Below, piece by piece: positions 31,947 through 46,123 of a DNA stretch of 64,000 nt. This stretch comes from Entoloma clypeatum (lineage: Eukaryota; Basidiomycota; Agaricomycetes; Agaricales; Entolomataceae). Position 1 is the first letter of the stretch. The number at the start of each line of letters is the position of its first letter. The notes under the pieces are model-generated. The model worked only from the letters and a program-made list of their open reading frames with translations, did no database searches and was not told where the DNA came from. The position numbers and the translations under genes are program-made. The stretch covers positions 1,674,001 through 1,738,000 of the forward strand of contig OY751490.1 of the NCBI GenBank assembly GCA_963565915.1, in the 5' to 3' direction.

Positions 31947-34263
31947 GGCTCCCAGTCCGGATGGCGAGCGTAGAAAGGAAGAAAGACATCTAGTTATCCA
32001 TCAAAGATTTCATCATAGGCACATACATATGTCAGTGCCAGACGCCTCACGGCAAAGCCTGTCCGCTAACTTTTTACTTGACAACAGGGGGCTGAGGTAG
32101 TATTCAGGAAGCTTGTTCCTGGTAGGACCTCGGCACCAGCAGGCACCAGCTATGATCGATATTATTTGAAATGGGGACCGGTGACTAGTTGACTCGGCAA
32201 GTGTGTCGTCAAAGGAACTCCGGCAGCATGTATGTATCAAGATGCATGATATGTAAACATCATTGACGAGTTCGGAGGAAAGGCTAAATTTTAATTTAAA
32301 ACGTGACCATTTGAGTGGCAGTGCGTGCATTATTCTACCGTCTGGTCAGCTCAAAGGTCGGGAAGGGCTTAATCACCCCAAACGCACCTAAAGTGATCGA
32401 ATGATCGTAGTACAAAGACGCTACCAAATCTTGGGAGAGGAATCTTGGGAGAGATTATGACCGATACTAACACATCCCAAAGATATGCAGAAATTAATTC
32501 CATGGATTGCCCTGTTCAAACTCAGCACGACCTCGACTGAAACTCGAAACACGACGACACTCACATCTCTCTTCCTGCCTCCATGGTCGAGAGCGGCTCC
32601 GACATGGATAGCAGTGGGTATTGCGGGCATAGGAAGGAAGTCTATCATGGCCGCGGGTAGATATTTGCTGCTGGTTACTCGCACTAGGGAGTTTTATACA
32701 TAATCGGTTGTGTGCATCGTACCATCCGACAAAAGTCCAGTACGACCAAGATGTCGGATCAATTCTATCGAATGGACGCAGGAATGGACTCGAAAGTCCG
32801 GCAGATTGGGTGTACGATAAAACGAATCAACCGACAAGACTCAAGAGATCTGTCGATACGAGGCATAAGGTAGGGGACATCCATACCCAACTAACGTCAC
32901 GTGCCTAGCGTGACAACTCGCCAAATTGAGTCGTTTTGTCCAAAACCTATACTGTATGTGACCAGGAGTTTGAAAGTTACTAGTGTTTGAAATGCTTGTC
33001 TACCACTTTCTACATTGTACATAGCGACTGCTTATAGTGAGAAGATATCGTGGTATTTATCATACAAAGCCCATCCCAGAAGCCAGTAGAGATATTCTCA
33101 GAACTGGGAAGCTGGTGAGAGATTTCATGATTTTCTTTGTCTAAACAAGACTAAAATTCGGCAAAGATCCTCAGATCTACCCAGATCCCTTGGACCGCTT
33201 AACATGGGGCTTTCGAGGCAAAACCTATGGGATCCCTAGACTCCAAATCCTGAAGCCTGGGTCGCAGAACGCACTGTAGCGTGAATCGGCAGCGAAAGTA
33301 AATTGAGGGTGCTTTTGGGCGTGACTTGATGTGACAATTTCGAGCGGTGTTCAAATCACACCAATGTGGCTGAATGGTCAGCTCACTGAAGACGCGTCGC
33401 TTGCCAGTCGGAGACTGAAGTGCCGAGGTTTCAAACACCCCAAATTTTCGACTCCTCCTCACCGGAAAGCCTCGGTCGGGATCTACTGTGCACTTATTGC
33501 TCATGTTAAGGTGCAGTATTCTAGCTGAGTCGTTCTTCATTCAGTGGGAAAAAACTCCGAGGGTAATCGACGCAGTCCACGTAGAGCTATTCAAGCATCT
33601 CTGAAAAAGTTTCAAACTCCTGGTCACAAATAGTACAAGGGCCACCGAATGTTTCCCGAAAATATTGTAGAGGAGGCCGAGGGAGCCATTCCTGATACAT
33701 AACTTGATGATTAGTTTATTTTGATATCTCCTCACACAGTTTTTATTATTGTTCTAATCTGTTTGAGATCTTATATTCTCATACATACACCTATAGTTTT
33801 ATGGGTGCGATTGGCCTTAATCTACCTATGTATTGTTCTAACGTCTAATCTTTTGTTATTTTCCCAATTTGGCGGAGGGTGTCACAAAAATGTCACACTG
33901 TCAGACGTTAGTTGGGTATGGATGTCCCCTACCTTTAATCTGGTAAGGGTCCTCTCTAACTCGACGTAGCCTTGTCACGCAAGTTTAGATAAACATTTGA
34001 TCTTATCATCAATCCATCTCTTTACGTCTGCTCAACGTGTTGCATTCATCTCCAACTGCCTTCAGGCAGGCTTAAAGAACGGCAAAGTTCTTTTTCTTTC
34101 GCCACAGAACGTGGAGAGCCGGCGACGCTAGCGGCGAGGATCTGGATGCGCGATTCACAACCATTTGTTACAGCTGGGGAGCGCGACGCGCGTCAGACGT
34201 TATCGCACGATGTGACTACTTGTGACTAACTTGACCTAACTATTGATTGGCGGGGCTAATCTA
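31947..34263. other. Gene-poor stretch
   Basis: No frame here shows a recognisable domain or a convincing exon chain. Short frames (for example 32485-32703 +, with a hydrophobic WIAVGIAGIG stretch) are not supported by neighbours. Base composition is AT-leaning between 33700 and 34010. Confidence 0.5.
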
Positions 34264-34378
34264 ACTCAACTCTAGCTAACTCTAGCTAACTCTTGCAGCC
34301 GAACGGGGCCTAAGGGTCTTACCTTACTCAACTCTAGCTAACTCTAGCTAACTCGCGCAGCCGAACGGGGCCTAAGAG
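34264..34378 (+). repeat. Tandem duplication of a 60-odd-bp unit
   Basis: The unit CTCAACTCTAGCTAACTCTA followed by GCTAACTC and GCAGCCGAACGGGGCCTAAG occurs twice in a row (about 34264-34316 and 34327-34378), separated by GTCTTACCTTA-like sequence. Each copy itself repeats CTCTAGCTAA. The GGGGCCTAAG end resembles termini of some inverted-repeat elements, but I see no inverted partner. Confidence 0.6.
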
Positions 34379-35198
34379 CATTGGGTGGGAGGGATGCCTG
34401 TACATCTAGGTGCTCGTCGGGGCTCTGGTTTCCAGTGGGGGGAACCCATTGACAGGTTGCGTCAAATGGCCTTAAGCCTCGTGTTGATCGAGTATGCTGA
34501 CAGGTATGTAGATCGGTGACTGTTTCCTTCATGAGCCTGAGACTCTAGATCTTGTCGCATGAGGGAATAGTCACCCCAGCTGACGGCTTCGATTTCCATG
34601 TGGATGATTCAAGCGCAATACCTAGCATGGTGTGTACCCCGTGAATATCGAGGGGGACCAGGGAAACGAGTCCAAATGGCAGATGGTGGCAGATGGTCCT
34701 TAAAAATGAAAGTTGCAACTTTTCTTTCGATCACACGATTTGATCGGAACCCAGCTTGCAAGCTTGAACCCTCAGTCAAATCACGATGGATCATGGATGA
34801 TAGGATAGGACACCACATTTATTGTGGAATATTTCTAACATCCTCTAATGCTGGTAAACTTTTTTATGACGAAAAGTAGGCGACCAGATGCGTGGCCAAG
34901 GTCGGTTTTCCGCACGAAGTTAATTTATGAAGGTTGAGCATTACTGTACTTGATAAAATGATCCACAGCCGACTCGCTCATCCACTCTCATCCTGGCGCA
35001 ACCTTTTTCCTCCGCCAGCCTGATGCCCTTGTGTGCCTTGCATAAACGCAGGATTGAAGTGACCTTGAGCGCCGAATCCCCCTTGAATCGGCGTTGCCGA
35101 CGAAATACGAATAGCACACGAAAACGCCGGCACAAAAAAAAACCAGAAAGCATGACAGTAAGCAAGACAAGCCAGACCACAGTAGACTAAAGAGAGAA
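34379..35198. other. Intergenic, nothing recognised
   Basis: The stretch between the tandem duplication and the stop of the RRM gene holds several short open frames without recognisable domains or splice-linked partners. Confidence 0.45.
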
Positions 35199-36559
<1,361 letters not shown>

Positions 36560-37013
36560 TCTTGTTTTGTATGTGCTTGCGAGGTAGAGATGTGCCCTTG
36601 ACACCGTGTGGGACTCAGAAAGGTTGAGTTGATTGGAAACACTCTCGACAATGGTTTTCTTGTCAATGTTCTCTAAATTTGAAAAAAAAGAACGACAGGA
36701 CAGTGTTGAGTATCGACGACAATATAGGAGAGGCAACAGGACAAAGAAGACATGAGGATCCGCGCATATACAGGATGCCTGAGACAAGTAGGGGAGGATC
36801 TTACATGCAGATATGGATACAACAACAGGCGTGTACAATGGTCAGAATACACAGGAGGAAGGCACAAGAACGCGGGCACCGTCGGTGGAAGCGTGAAGAG
36901 TCTTCAGGGGAAGACTGGCGAAAACAAGAGGATATCGGCGGTGGCCGATGGCGTAATCCCTGATTTTAAGGAATATTTGTAGTTATTTACAGTTGCAGGT
37001 CCGTGCATAAAAG
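36560..37013. other. Upstream region of the RRM gene, nothing recognised
   Basis: This stretch between two minus-strand genes probably holds the promoter and 5' UTR of the RRM gene and the 3' end of the DENN gene transcript. No other coding signal is supported. Confidence 0.5.
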
Positions 37014-39237
37014 TTACGATTTCTCCTTCAGTACATTCTCTACGATATGCTCCTGCTGTGCAAGCCACAGTCCAAACGCAGGCGTTTTAAGCCATCGCTC
37101 ATAGAATTCTGTGCGTTTGCTCGTCGAGCGGAACGGTAAAGTGCTTCCGTGAGCTTTCAGGGATTTGAAGAAATGGGCAGAATTAAAGGGTTTAAGGCGA
37201 AGGGCATTGCCTGAAGGCCTTGCAGAGGTGACTTCGGAGGGGGAGGGTATAAGGGTGTTGAGGTATCGTGCAAGTGGCGTAAGGAGCTCCGTCGTCCTGG
37301 AACAAAAATGGCGGCGCAGGGCGAGGGATGCATTTAGTCCTAATTCCATGAACATCGAACAACTGAAACCGACGATGAAATTTACGCACGAGTTGTTTCA
37401 TCGCCGCGTAGCGCAGTTTCCAGCTGTTTGAGTAATGTTCGGTCCTTGGAAATAAATCGTTTATGCGTCTTGGAACTCCAACCTGGAACAGGGCCAGCAG
37501 GCGAACTGCCGGATGGGAGCTTCGTTGCAGTACCGGGGCTTAATGAGGAAACCATTATAAATGCGAACATCGAATGAGGTCATTAACTTACGCTCGGCGC
37601 CGTCCAAGGCTGAGAATGTGTGGCCAATGTGCACACGACTTTTCAAAGAAGGGATTGGTCACTCCAAGGATGACACCAGGCTTTGGTGGAAGTCTGTTAA
37701 CCAGCGTAGCGTGGTCCCCGTCTTGTATCGTAAAATACGGACGAATATCGCCCGCCACAGGAATCTTGCAATGTCTATAAGCCAAAAACTCGAAACCGAA
37801 GAGATAGTCATCGACATACAGGTCTTAGCAGGTCCCGGAGCCACCATATTGCTTGACTGGTGTCTGTTGGAGACGTGCCAAAGAGGAGCAACGGCTCGCA
37901 CAGAACCAAACACTCCCATAGTGACCAAAGCTGGGACAAGGCAGCTTCAAAGAGGAGCACGGGGGGAGGAAGCAGAGGCGGAGAAGAAGCGAGGATCTGT
38001 GGCTTTTCTGAGTACATCGTCTACGAGAGGACCTGAGACAAACATGTCTTTTTGGATCGTACTTTTCCACAAAAGACGACGTTTCCAGAAACTGTTGTTC
38101 ATCGGCTGTGTGCGGAAGCTTCAAATGAAGCACAGAGCCGAGAAATCCAAGCTCCAAGGTCGCTCCAGGAGTCGGCTCGCACCTATCCTTTGCACAGGTT
38201 ATTGGTACAATGACGGAAACGAAGCAAAACTAATAAATACACACCAAGTCGCGATGTTGTGACACGCAGCCTCCAACATTGGTAATCCATGCTTCTGAAA
38301 TAGCGGTCCGAATATGGAGATGAGAGACGAGAAAAGCGCGGGGAACTGGTGCTGTGTGAGGATCACGACGGAGGTCTTTTTTTATTTTATACGCGCATTA
38401 GTTTTCGATGACAGAACATCACCAATCGATCGACAGACCTGTTCATATCCTCGTTTCGAATTCGGATCCCGCTTTTGCGTGAAATGCGAATAACCATAGA
38501 TGAGTCCAGCTTTCGTTGCTGGCCTTTTCTCGGCGTGAATCGACTTGACTTGTTCCCGAACACAAAATGAATGGCTCGCCGACCCTTGGTCAAATTGCAG
38601 GGAATCTGGGAATGCAGAAAAGGCACTGAAGATAAACCATTGATTGAGATCTCAGTCGAGGGCGTATCTGCCTTACATGTTCTCGGCCTCTGCCGGAAGC
38701 AATATCGAGGATGGATAGATTCCATCGATGACTGGACCGTCGTCCAAATCAAAGTCGACTGTAGTTCCAATTCGTAATTTGATAGCATGAAACCAAAACC
38801 TTTTCAAGAAACCCACCAATCGCAACGCCAATAATCCACCTCCGTAACTTGTCCACTATCTCCTGTGGAACACCGATCTCATCCAGCTCTGCCTGCCTCT
38901 TTCTTGGCTTATTTTTCAATGGAATTATCCTCGGCAGAGTCTGCGACCGAGAAATCGGCGGCGGCCGTGGTGGGGCGACGGTCCCAAACCTGTTGAGCGT
39001 ATGTGAAGAAGGTGAGTTTAATTGGCCCAGACTCTTTTTCCTCGTAAGGCTCGACGGGAGGTGGGGGACAGTGAAGCCGGACGGAAAGAGGGTTTGGGAG
39101 GGTGTTGGGGTTGAGAAAATGCTGCTGGAGGAGGTGGACGAGCTTGCTGGGGTCAGAGAGAGGCCGATGTAGAGACTACCGTCACTGATGTCTTCTTCTT
39201 CGAGGGGTTCATGGAGCCTGAGGTCCGCCCTGCGCAT
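37014..39237 (-). CDS. DENN-domain protein, DENND6/Afi1-like Rab exchange factor
   Basis: The gene starts at an ATG at 39237 with a Ser/Thr/Pro-rich extension of about 130 residues (MRRADLRLHEPLEEEDISDG). The upstream DENN part follows: FDLDDGPVIDGIYPSSI, AFSAFPDSLQFDQGSASHSF, GLIYGYSHFTQKRDPNSKRG, LPMLEAACHNIATW and TLELGFLGSVLHLKLP. The core DENN part reads IPVAGDIRPYFTIQDGDHAT, VILGVTNPFFEKSCAHWPHI and ALRRHFCSRTTELLTPLARY, then FYERWLKTPAFGLWLAQQ, ending TAA 37014-37016. VILGVTNPFF-K-x-x-x-HWPHI is characteristic of DENND6, which acts as a GDP/GTP exchange factor for Rab GTPases in endocytic recycling. At least six short introns are needed. The exact joins near 37570-37600 and 37990 are uncertain. 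Confidence 0.82.
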
Positions 39238-39820
39238 ACGTGGGTTGTGCGTGGGTATGGTTGGAAAGAGGAGTCAGAGGACGGGCACTCCTTTTGTTTG
39301 GCCCTCTCCATCGCAGTTAGCCGTTGCTAGTTGCTCCCACCCACCGGACCATCACCATATGCATCCCCCCAAGTCAACCTCATGCACGCTCAACTCCAAA
39401 AAGGCGCGCTTTGCTCCATTCAACTTCTTTACTAATCAAAGGGGATCCCAGGACGTTCTCGGATATGCGTTTTCCTGGCATTGCCAAGCGCGAAAGTCTT
39501 GCGGGTTGGCTAGCAAATCAGACGCTCTTGCCAGAGCTCAAGTCTCGTTATCTCCGGGCAAAATACGGAAGCGGGCAGCCTGGGGGCAGCGTCCTCCCAC
39601 ACTGAGGTCGTGGCACGTGCTCAAACCCTGGCCGCACGTGGTGCAATTTGAACGCGACGCGATCGAGCCACTAAGGGGTCTTTGACAAAGCCCTTTCCCC
39701 TGCGGCCCTCTCAAAGACTTGTCTCCCATATTTCTTATATGAGGCTATCCTAGGCGAGGTGGCGGGTGTCTAACCAATTCATTCCCTCTCTCGACACCAC
39801 TTGATCACCATTTGATCACC
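39238..39820. promoter_or_regulatory. Divergent promoter region between the DENN gene and the gene at 39821
   Basis: This 583-bp interval separates two divergently transcribed genes. It contains short open frames and no recognised site. It presumably holds both promoters. Confidence 0.45.
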
Positions 39821-40762
39821 ATGCCACTCCATACGATAAAATCCCCACGTACCAAAGGTTCTTCATGCGATGCGAAGAAGTTCATAGAACGCAGACCAAC
39901 GCCACAACAGCTTGATTTGGATTGGGATTACTGGCACAGTGTTCCCGAGGTATGGCCACCCTTTCGACACACACGCACATAATCCGAACCCATTTCAGGG
40001 CGCCACTTCTCCTCCTTACCCTTCACCCGGGTTCAGCTCGCCTATTAACACATCTCCTTCGTCTGTGGAACCACGATCTACAAAAAGCAAGAAGTGGGAA
40101 TTCTTCGGCACAAAGTGAGCCAGGAAACCCGGTATGAAAGGCTTGTACTAAACGAGTCGACTCACAGAAAACAGCCCCTTCATTCAGCTCCGCCGATAAT
40201 CCCAGACACCCATAGATTTCCTCTGACACCCACGACGCCTGACCTGAACGAGTCACGTCGAAGCTTGACTAAGAAACAGTCAAAGCTAATGAAGAAGAAA
40301 TCTGGATCTCTCAAAATACGAATAAAATCGACCCCCTATTCCAGGAGTGCGGTCCTCGGACCTATCGACGTGGATAACGTTTGCGGTCCAGGGCCAGAGC
40401 TGCCTCGACTTAGTAGGCGCTTCCCGTCGGTCAGCGTTCACGAGCCTGGGCAGATGGAAGACCCGCTCCACGTTCCTGAGGGCCCCATGACAGCCGATGT
40501 TCCAGCCGACAGCGAGGCAGTTGCCTCTGCGGTTTATTTCACTATTGATCCCGACTGGGACGATTTGAAGGGCGAAGGCGCCGACGTTTACCTGTTAGCT
40601 GGGGATTTATGGGCGGGGGAGGTTGGGTCACGATTTGCAGAAGTGTTCAACGCGCAACATGTTGATTCTGAAGTGCCAGAAAATGTGGATGGCCACGAAC
40701 ACGATGCGCCATGTGGGGAGGTGCGCATGAACAAGGAGATCTCGTTCCTGTTATTTGATTGA
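39821..40762 (+). CDS. Unrecognised Ser/Pro-rich protein, three exons
   Basis: The ATG at 39821 opens MPLHTIKSPRTKGSSCDAKK, then LDLDWDYWHSVPE. Introns at 39950-39998 (49 bp) and 40115-40167 (53 bp) have GT/AG ends and keep frame, joining to TSPPYPSPGFSSPINTSP, WEFFGTK and a long last exon ending TGA 40760-40762. The product is about 280 residues, basic in the middle (KKQSKLMKKKSG) and acidic at the end (FTIDPDWDDLKGEGAD). It has no signal peptide, membrane span or known domain. The intron signals and continuous frame support a real gene, and the function is unknown. Confidence 0.7.
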
Positions 40763-41367
40763 TAGACGTTTCTTCCGTCGATATTATTGTGTGTACTTTT
40801 ACCGATGTTCCAAGCCGCTGTACGTTTTGCCACAAGATATGATGAATTCTTCCATCTGCAGCTGCACTGAAGACTTGACCCTGTAATCGGCAAAACAACA
40901 GGGTCAAGGAAGCAGCGCAGCGTGGGTATCAAAGCCTGCTTTCCCAACATGACCATTGAACCCAGATCTGGTCATCACAGCCCAGAATGCCCCTTCAAAC
41001 CTTCAGATTAATTGCCAGCCCCGCTGTCGGGACAAGTCAAGTGAAAGCGGAGGATGCCGATCCCTCCGGAACATTGTGGACGATCGAAAAAAAAAAAAAA
41101 AGGTCAGCCTCATGTCCGAGTCAGAACCGAGTGGACAAAAAAAAAAAGTTAACCGGTAGCGGCGCTTTGACTGCGTACAAAGAGACTCGACTCTTGGATT
41201 GTTGGACCTCCTTTCCATCATCAAGGCCACTTCAGAATGCTTTATAAAAACAAGACCGTCTTCGACTCGTACTCCTTCCCCGTCTCTATAGGTAAACCTC
41301 TTTGCTCGTTGCAAAACGACCAGCGACCCACTTTCATTCACCACCAGGTTCCAAGGTGAAGACAGTC
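40763..41367. other. Intergenic, with A-tracts
   Basis: The 605-bp interval holds two A-rich runs (about 41087-41102 and 41138-41148) and no supported gene. A short pyrimidine-rich segment precedes the next ATG at 41368. Confidence 0.5.
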
Positions 41368-42795
41368 ATGTTCAAGGCAAACCCGTCGCTCTCTGGAATG
41401 CCAACCATCACAGATCTCGGTCGGGTGCTGCACTGCAATCAGGAAAGCGTTGCCGACGTCAACGACAACGGTGCCCATCTCCCGGTACCACTGCCACAGC
41501 AACGAGCGAAGCCCCCTTCGCCAGGGCCTCACAAGATCACCACCCCCACAGCCACCCCGCAAAAACGGGTCCGCAAGGAATTGCGTCAGATCCCCAACCG
41601 CGCTCCCGCTCGCGTGCACAGTATCCCCACCCCACCAACCGAACTTTGGAGCATCTCTCCCACAATGGCCCCTAGCTCCACATACACCTCCGAGCCACCG
41701 CCCTCGTCCTCTCCACCCCCGTTCTCGCCTCCTGGGCTCTGCTCAGCAAGAGCAAGACAATCATCTGCCAAGCCCCTACCCCGCGAACCTCTTCGGCCGA
41801 TCAACCAACCCCCCATAGGCACGGGACGTCCAGGATCACCTTCTTCCTCCACGGAAAAAGTCCAGTTCATATCTATCGAACCCGCGGTAACAACAACAAC
41901 AATGCCACCACCATCACCATCACCAGCCATGGAACCAGTGCCCCCACTACTCTCACCCCGACTACTGCCATTCTCCCTCATCCAAGAGGCACTGAAAAAC
42001 CTCCCACCCCACGTCGTCTTCCCTGTATTACCCCCGCTGCCCGGGGTCTCAACAAAGACTCCTGCGGAAAAGACCGCGGCTCTGCTGCCCTTCGTGCCGA
42101 AGCCCTTCGGCCACGTCCTGTCCGAAAACAAGCGGCGGAATCCCCATGCGCCTACGATGGTCTCCATGTTCAACCCCCTCCGGAACCACGTCCCGTTCCG
42201 CGCGTGGGCATGCATGGCCACCCGGCCCGCAGGGAGGAAGGCCGTCACGGGGGGCACCCCGAGCTTGCCCAGTGTGCGCTATGCCACGTCGTTGCTCGCG
42301 GTTCCGTCGCGTTCGAGGATGTGCGTGTTCCTTTTCTGTCTCGTTTTTTCCCAAAAATTTTAAAAATAAAAAAATAAAAAAATTCTTTTTTTTCTTGCCT
42401 CGCCTCACAGGTTTTGTGACTTGGTAGCAGGCAGCCTCCGACGAGACAAGGAGCAGTACTTCAAGCGGACGGTGACCCACTGCCGGCACTGCAAGCAGGA
42501 CACACTTGTGAAGAAGCACCTGGTGTTTGCCTACCACCGCAGACGGGAGTCCGGGTACATGCGGCCACCGGCACTACAGGTGGACGACGGAGAGGACGAT
42601 GACGACGACCACCTCGACGACGCATTTGATGGGATCGACTTACATGACCTTGATATCATAGCGGATTGTGACTTCCTCGAATCTCCGAGACTGCACGACC
42701 TGGACGATTTTGATATATTTGCAGACGACCTTCTTGGCCATGCCGATGCTTTAGAACTTGAAGATCTGGATATGGGTAACCACAGTCTTTTCTGA
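41368..42795 (+). CDS. Unrecognised Pro-rich protein with Cys/His motif and acidic tail
   Basis: The ATG at 41368 (MFKANPSLSGMPTITDLG) starts a Pro/Ser-rich exon. A 90-bp intron with an AT-rich, pyrimidine-ended acceptor (42321-42410) joins SRSRM to FCDLVAGSLRRDKEQYFK. The second exon has HCRHCKQDTLVKKHLVFAYH, a possible small metal-binding motif, then a strongly acidic Asp-rich tail (DDGEDDDDDHLDDAFDGIDL) to TGA 42793-42795. The product is about 445 residues. The Pro-rich, Cys/His and acidic arrangement would suit a nuclear or chromatin protein, but that is inference. No family is recognised. Confidence 0.65.
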
Positions 42796-42838
42796 TTCAC
42801 TGGGACCACTACTTTGCCCTCAAGGATAGTATACCCCT

Positions 42839-42860
42839 CATCATCATCATCATCATCATC
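42839..42860 (+). repeat. (TCA)n microsatellite
   Basis: About seven TCA units in the 3' flank between the acidic-tail gene and urease. Confidence 0.8.
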
Positions 42861-43007
42861 CGCGTTAGCGGTAACATATCACATTCACACTCAATTCCTA
42901 GACAGCCTGCATATATGTATGTATATCTATGATACAACCAAATACATGATAGTTCACAATGCAAAAAAAAACAAACGAAACATATGACTCGATAAAGATC
43001 ATGGCAC

Positions 43008-46000
43008 CTAGAACAGATTATACCCCCTCGTAAGCGGCAACTTCACGGCAGGCTCCACATCCTGCAACACCCCATCCGCAAGCACCGCAATGGTCTCGGG
43101 ATCCACACTCATCTTCGGCGTGTAGCTGTTCCACTTCAGATCCCTCTTCTTCACTGTCCTGCACCCGCGCACCCCCTCGGCCTGTTTCGACAGGCCGTAC
43201 GACGCAATCGCGCCGGAGGAGATGGAAATCTCGGAAACGAAGGCGACGGAGTTGAGCGCGGCAGAGGCGGGGAAGTGTCCCCACATGGGTTTGGGACTGA
43301 GAGGCTGGACAGTGCCGATCGAGGCGTTGGCGTCGCCCATCTGCAAGAATTGAAATTGAGATGTGTGACATGATAATAACAGCGGGTGAAGGGCGCCACC
43401 TGTGCAATGACAATCGCACCAGACTTCAACACCATCTCCGGCTTCACCCCAAAGTTTTCAGGCTTCCACAGCACCAGGTCCGCCATCTTCCCGACCGCCA
43501 CATCGCCAACTAGATGGCTTATCCCATGCGTCATCGCCCTACATAAGCGAAAACCATAAGCAATCAGAACACAAGCGGCAAGACAAACAAGCAACTCACG
43601 GATTGATCGTATACTTGGCCACATACCGCTTCACCCTCCCGTTATCTCTCCCATCCACATCCCCCAGCTCCTCCAACGGGCCCCGCTTCTCCCGCATCTT
43701 GCTCGCCGTCCTCCACGTCCGGCTCACGACCTCGCCCACGCGCCCCATCGCCTGCGAGTCTGAACTGATCATCGATATCGCGCCCGAGTCGTGCAGCATG
43801 TCCTCCGCCGCCATCGTCTCGCCGCGGATGCGCGACTCGGCAAAGGCAATGTCTTCGTCGAGCGTGGAGTCGAGGTGGTGGCAGACCATGAGCATCTGGG
43901 TTAAGGATGTTGAGAAGGAGAAGAGAGAGGACGTGAACGTGAACGTACATCCATGTGCTCCGCGACGGTGTTTACGCTGTAGGGCCGCGTGGGGTTGGTG
44001 GAGGATGGGAGGACGTTGTCTTGGCCGCAGACGACGATAATGTCGGGTGCGTGACCTCCACCTTTGGAGATCAAATTATCTGGGTCAACGAGATAGTTTG
44101 ATAGCTTGCAGGTTGGAGGACTGACCAGCTCCTTCGGTATGATATGTATGTATCGTCTTTCCTTCAAAGGCCGCGATCGTGCCTAGAATCCACGACATTT
44201 AACCATCATAGGAACACTACAGACTCCTCAACGACTCACTGTCCACAAATCCAGCCTCATTCAATGTATCCGTGTGGATTGCCACCTGAAACGAAAGCTG
44301 TCAGTCTCCCTCCCCCCACAGGAAAAGCAAATAACTCACCTGCACATCAAACCTATCGGCCACCTCCAAACACTTCCTGATCGCCTCCGGTGTGCTCCCC
44401 CAATCCTCATGCAGCTTCAACCCCACCGCACCGGCCCTAACAACATCCTCCATGCCCTTCCCACCACTATCGTTCCCCTTCCCGGTGAACCCCACATTCA
44501 CCGGCATCCCATCCGTCGCGCGGAGCATCATCCGCATGTCCCAGGGGCTCGGCGTGCACGTCGTTGCGCTTGTCCCGGCACTCGGGCCCGTCCCGCCCCC
44601 GATGAGCGTCGTCGTCCCGCCCGCGAGCGCCTCGGTGACCTGCTGCGGGCAGATGAAGTGCACGTGTGCGTCGACGGCGCCGGCGGTGAGGATGAGTTTC
44701 TCGCCGGCGATGACTTCGGTCGTGGAGCCGATGACGAGCGTGGGGGGCACGGAGGACATGGTATCGGGGTTGCCGGACTTGCCGATGCCGGCGATGAGCC
44801 CGTTTTTGACGCCGATGTCTGCCTGGTGAGGGGTGAGTGAGTGAAAAAAGGGAGGGAAGGTGTATACTTTGTAGATGCCGGACCAGTCGAGGATGAGGGC
44901 GTTGGTGATGACGAGGTCGAGTGCCTCGGCGGCTGAACGGTTTGTTGCTTGGCCCATGCCTTCACGGATGGTCTTGCCGCCTCCAAACTTGACTTCGTCT
45001 CCGTAGACTGTCTGCACTCAAAAAAGTCCTTCAGTGCCTGACCTAGAAAAAAAAAACTAGCAATTGACCTCATCCCGTTCAACCTCGATCCATAACGCGG
45101 TGTCACCAAGCCTCACCCGATCGCCAACTGTGGGTCCGAACATCTGGATATACTTGTCCCTTTCGACACAGGTATCCTCTAGCACTAATCTCGCATCTGG
45201 CTGTGGGATGTGGCCAAACCCTTTCTGGATCAGACTGAGGAGAATCTCGCCTGTTCTCCTGGGGTCATAGGGACCCGTGGCGAGGCCGTTACCGCCTGTG
45301 ATGATGCGATGGCCGGATATGGCGACGAGAGTGACTGTTTTGGGTGAGTCTGGCTCGAAGCGGACGGCGGTGCCGGCGGGGATGTCGAGGCGCTTCCCGT
45401 ATGCGTGGGCGCGATCGAAGTGGAGAGAAGAGTTGGTTTCGATAAAGTGAAAGTGGGATCCCACCTGATTTTGAGATGATGATAAGTGTGTGTGAGAGAG
45501 ATAGAGAGAGAGAACTGACTTGTATGGGGCGGTCGCCGACGTTCTTGACGCGGATAGAGACGCGCTCCCTCCCTACGTTGATGCGTATTCGTTCTTTCTT
45601 GGCAATGACAGCGCCTGCGGCATTCTCCTTGTAGTGTTCCTCTGGAATGGAGGGCGGGAAGAGATCGTTGGAGGGGACGGGAAGGAATGAGCCGTAGAAT
45701 GCGGCATCGAGGTCGCCGTTCTCGCTACAGATTGGGTTGTGGACCGTCACGAGGAAAACACTGTGAGGGTGTGTCAGGCTGGCTCGTAAAGCAAGTCGAA
45801 ACGGACCCGTCGTTGAAGGTGCCTTCGACTTGTATGTCTTTGAGAAGAGGGGCGACACCTGGGAGGACATGCCGGAAGCCAAGGAGGGCCTTGCCGTGTT
45901 GCATGAGCTCGTCGACGGTGTTGTGTCCATCACGGATGCGCTCGTGTAGCTGTGTAGAGATCAAAGCGATAACCTCTGTGCGGTTGAGGCGCAGGCCACG

Positions 46001-46123
46001 AGCGAGACGTTTCTGAGCGAGATATCCGGCCTAGTATATTGGATGAGGATAATGTCTCTGAACAAAGATGACATGTACCTGGTGAAGCAGGAGTTTTTCT
46101 TGCTCTCTAGGATGCAATCGCAT
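43008..46123 (-). CDS. URE1: Urease (single-chain gamma-beta-alpha)
   Basis: Nickel urease hydrolyses urea to ammonia and carbamate in the cytosol. The ATG at 46123 ([15 protein letters not shown]) starts the gamma part. The beta part follows with [20 protein letters not shown] (about 45410-45465). The alpha part shows [20 protein letters not shown], nickel ligands [15 protein letters not shown], the lysine that is carbamylated in [45 protein letters not shown] and the catalytic [16 protein letters not shown]. The end is [15 protein letters not shown] at 43008-43010. All expected active-site residues that I can place are present. About ten introns interrupt it. A 260-bp gap separates it from the divergent secreted-protein gene. 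Active enzyme also needs UreD/F/G accessory proteins, not seen here. Confidence 0.95.

Noticed and set aside
32485..32703. Possible Tim14/Pam18-like N-terminus (APTWIAVGIAGIG)
   Set aside because: The similarity is one hydrophobic stretch only. No J-domain exon follows on the plus strand.
33361..33445. tRNA-like stretch (TGGCTGAATGG A-box-like, GGTTTCAAACACC B-box-like)
   Set aside because: The presumed acceptor arms do not pair, the B box has an insertion, and no anticodon stem can be formed.
42839..42860. TCA repeat as a regulatory site or CRISPR-like array
   Set aside because: It is a plain trinucleotide microsatellite without spacers.
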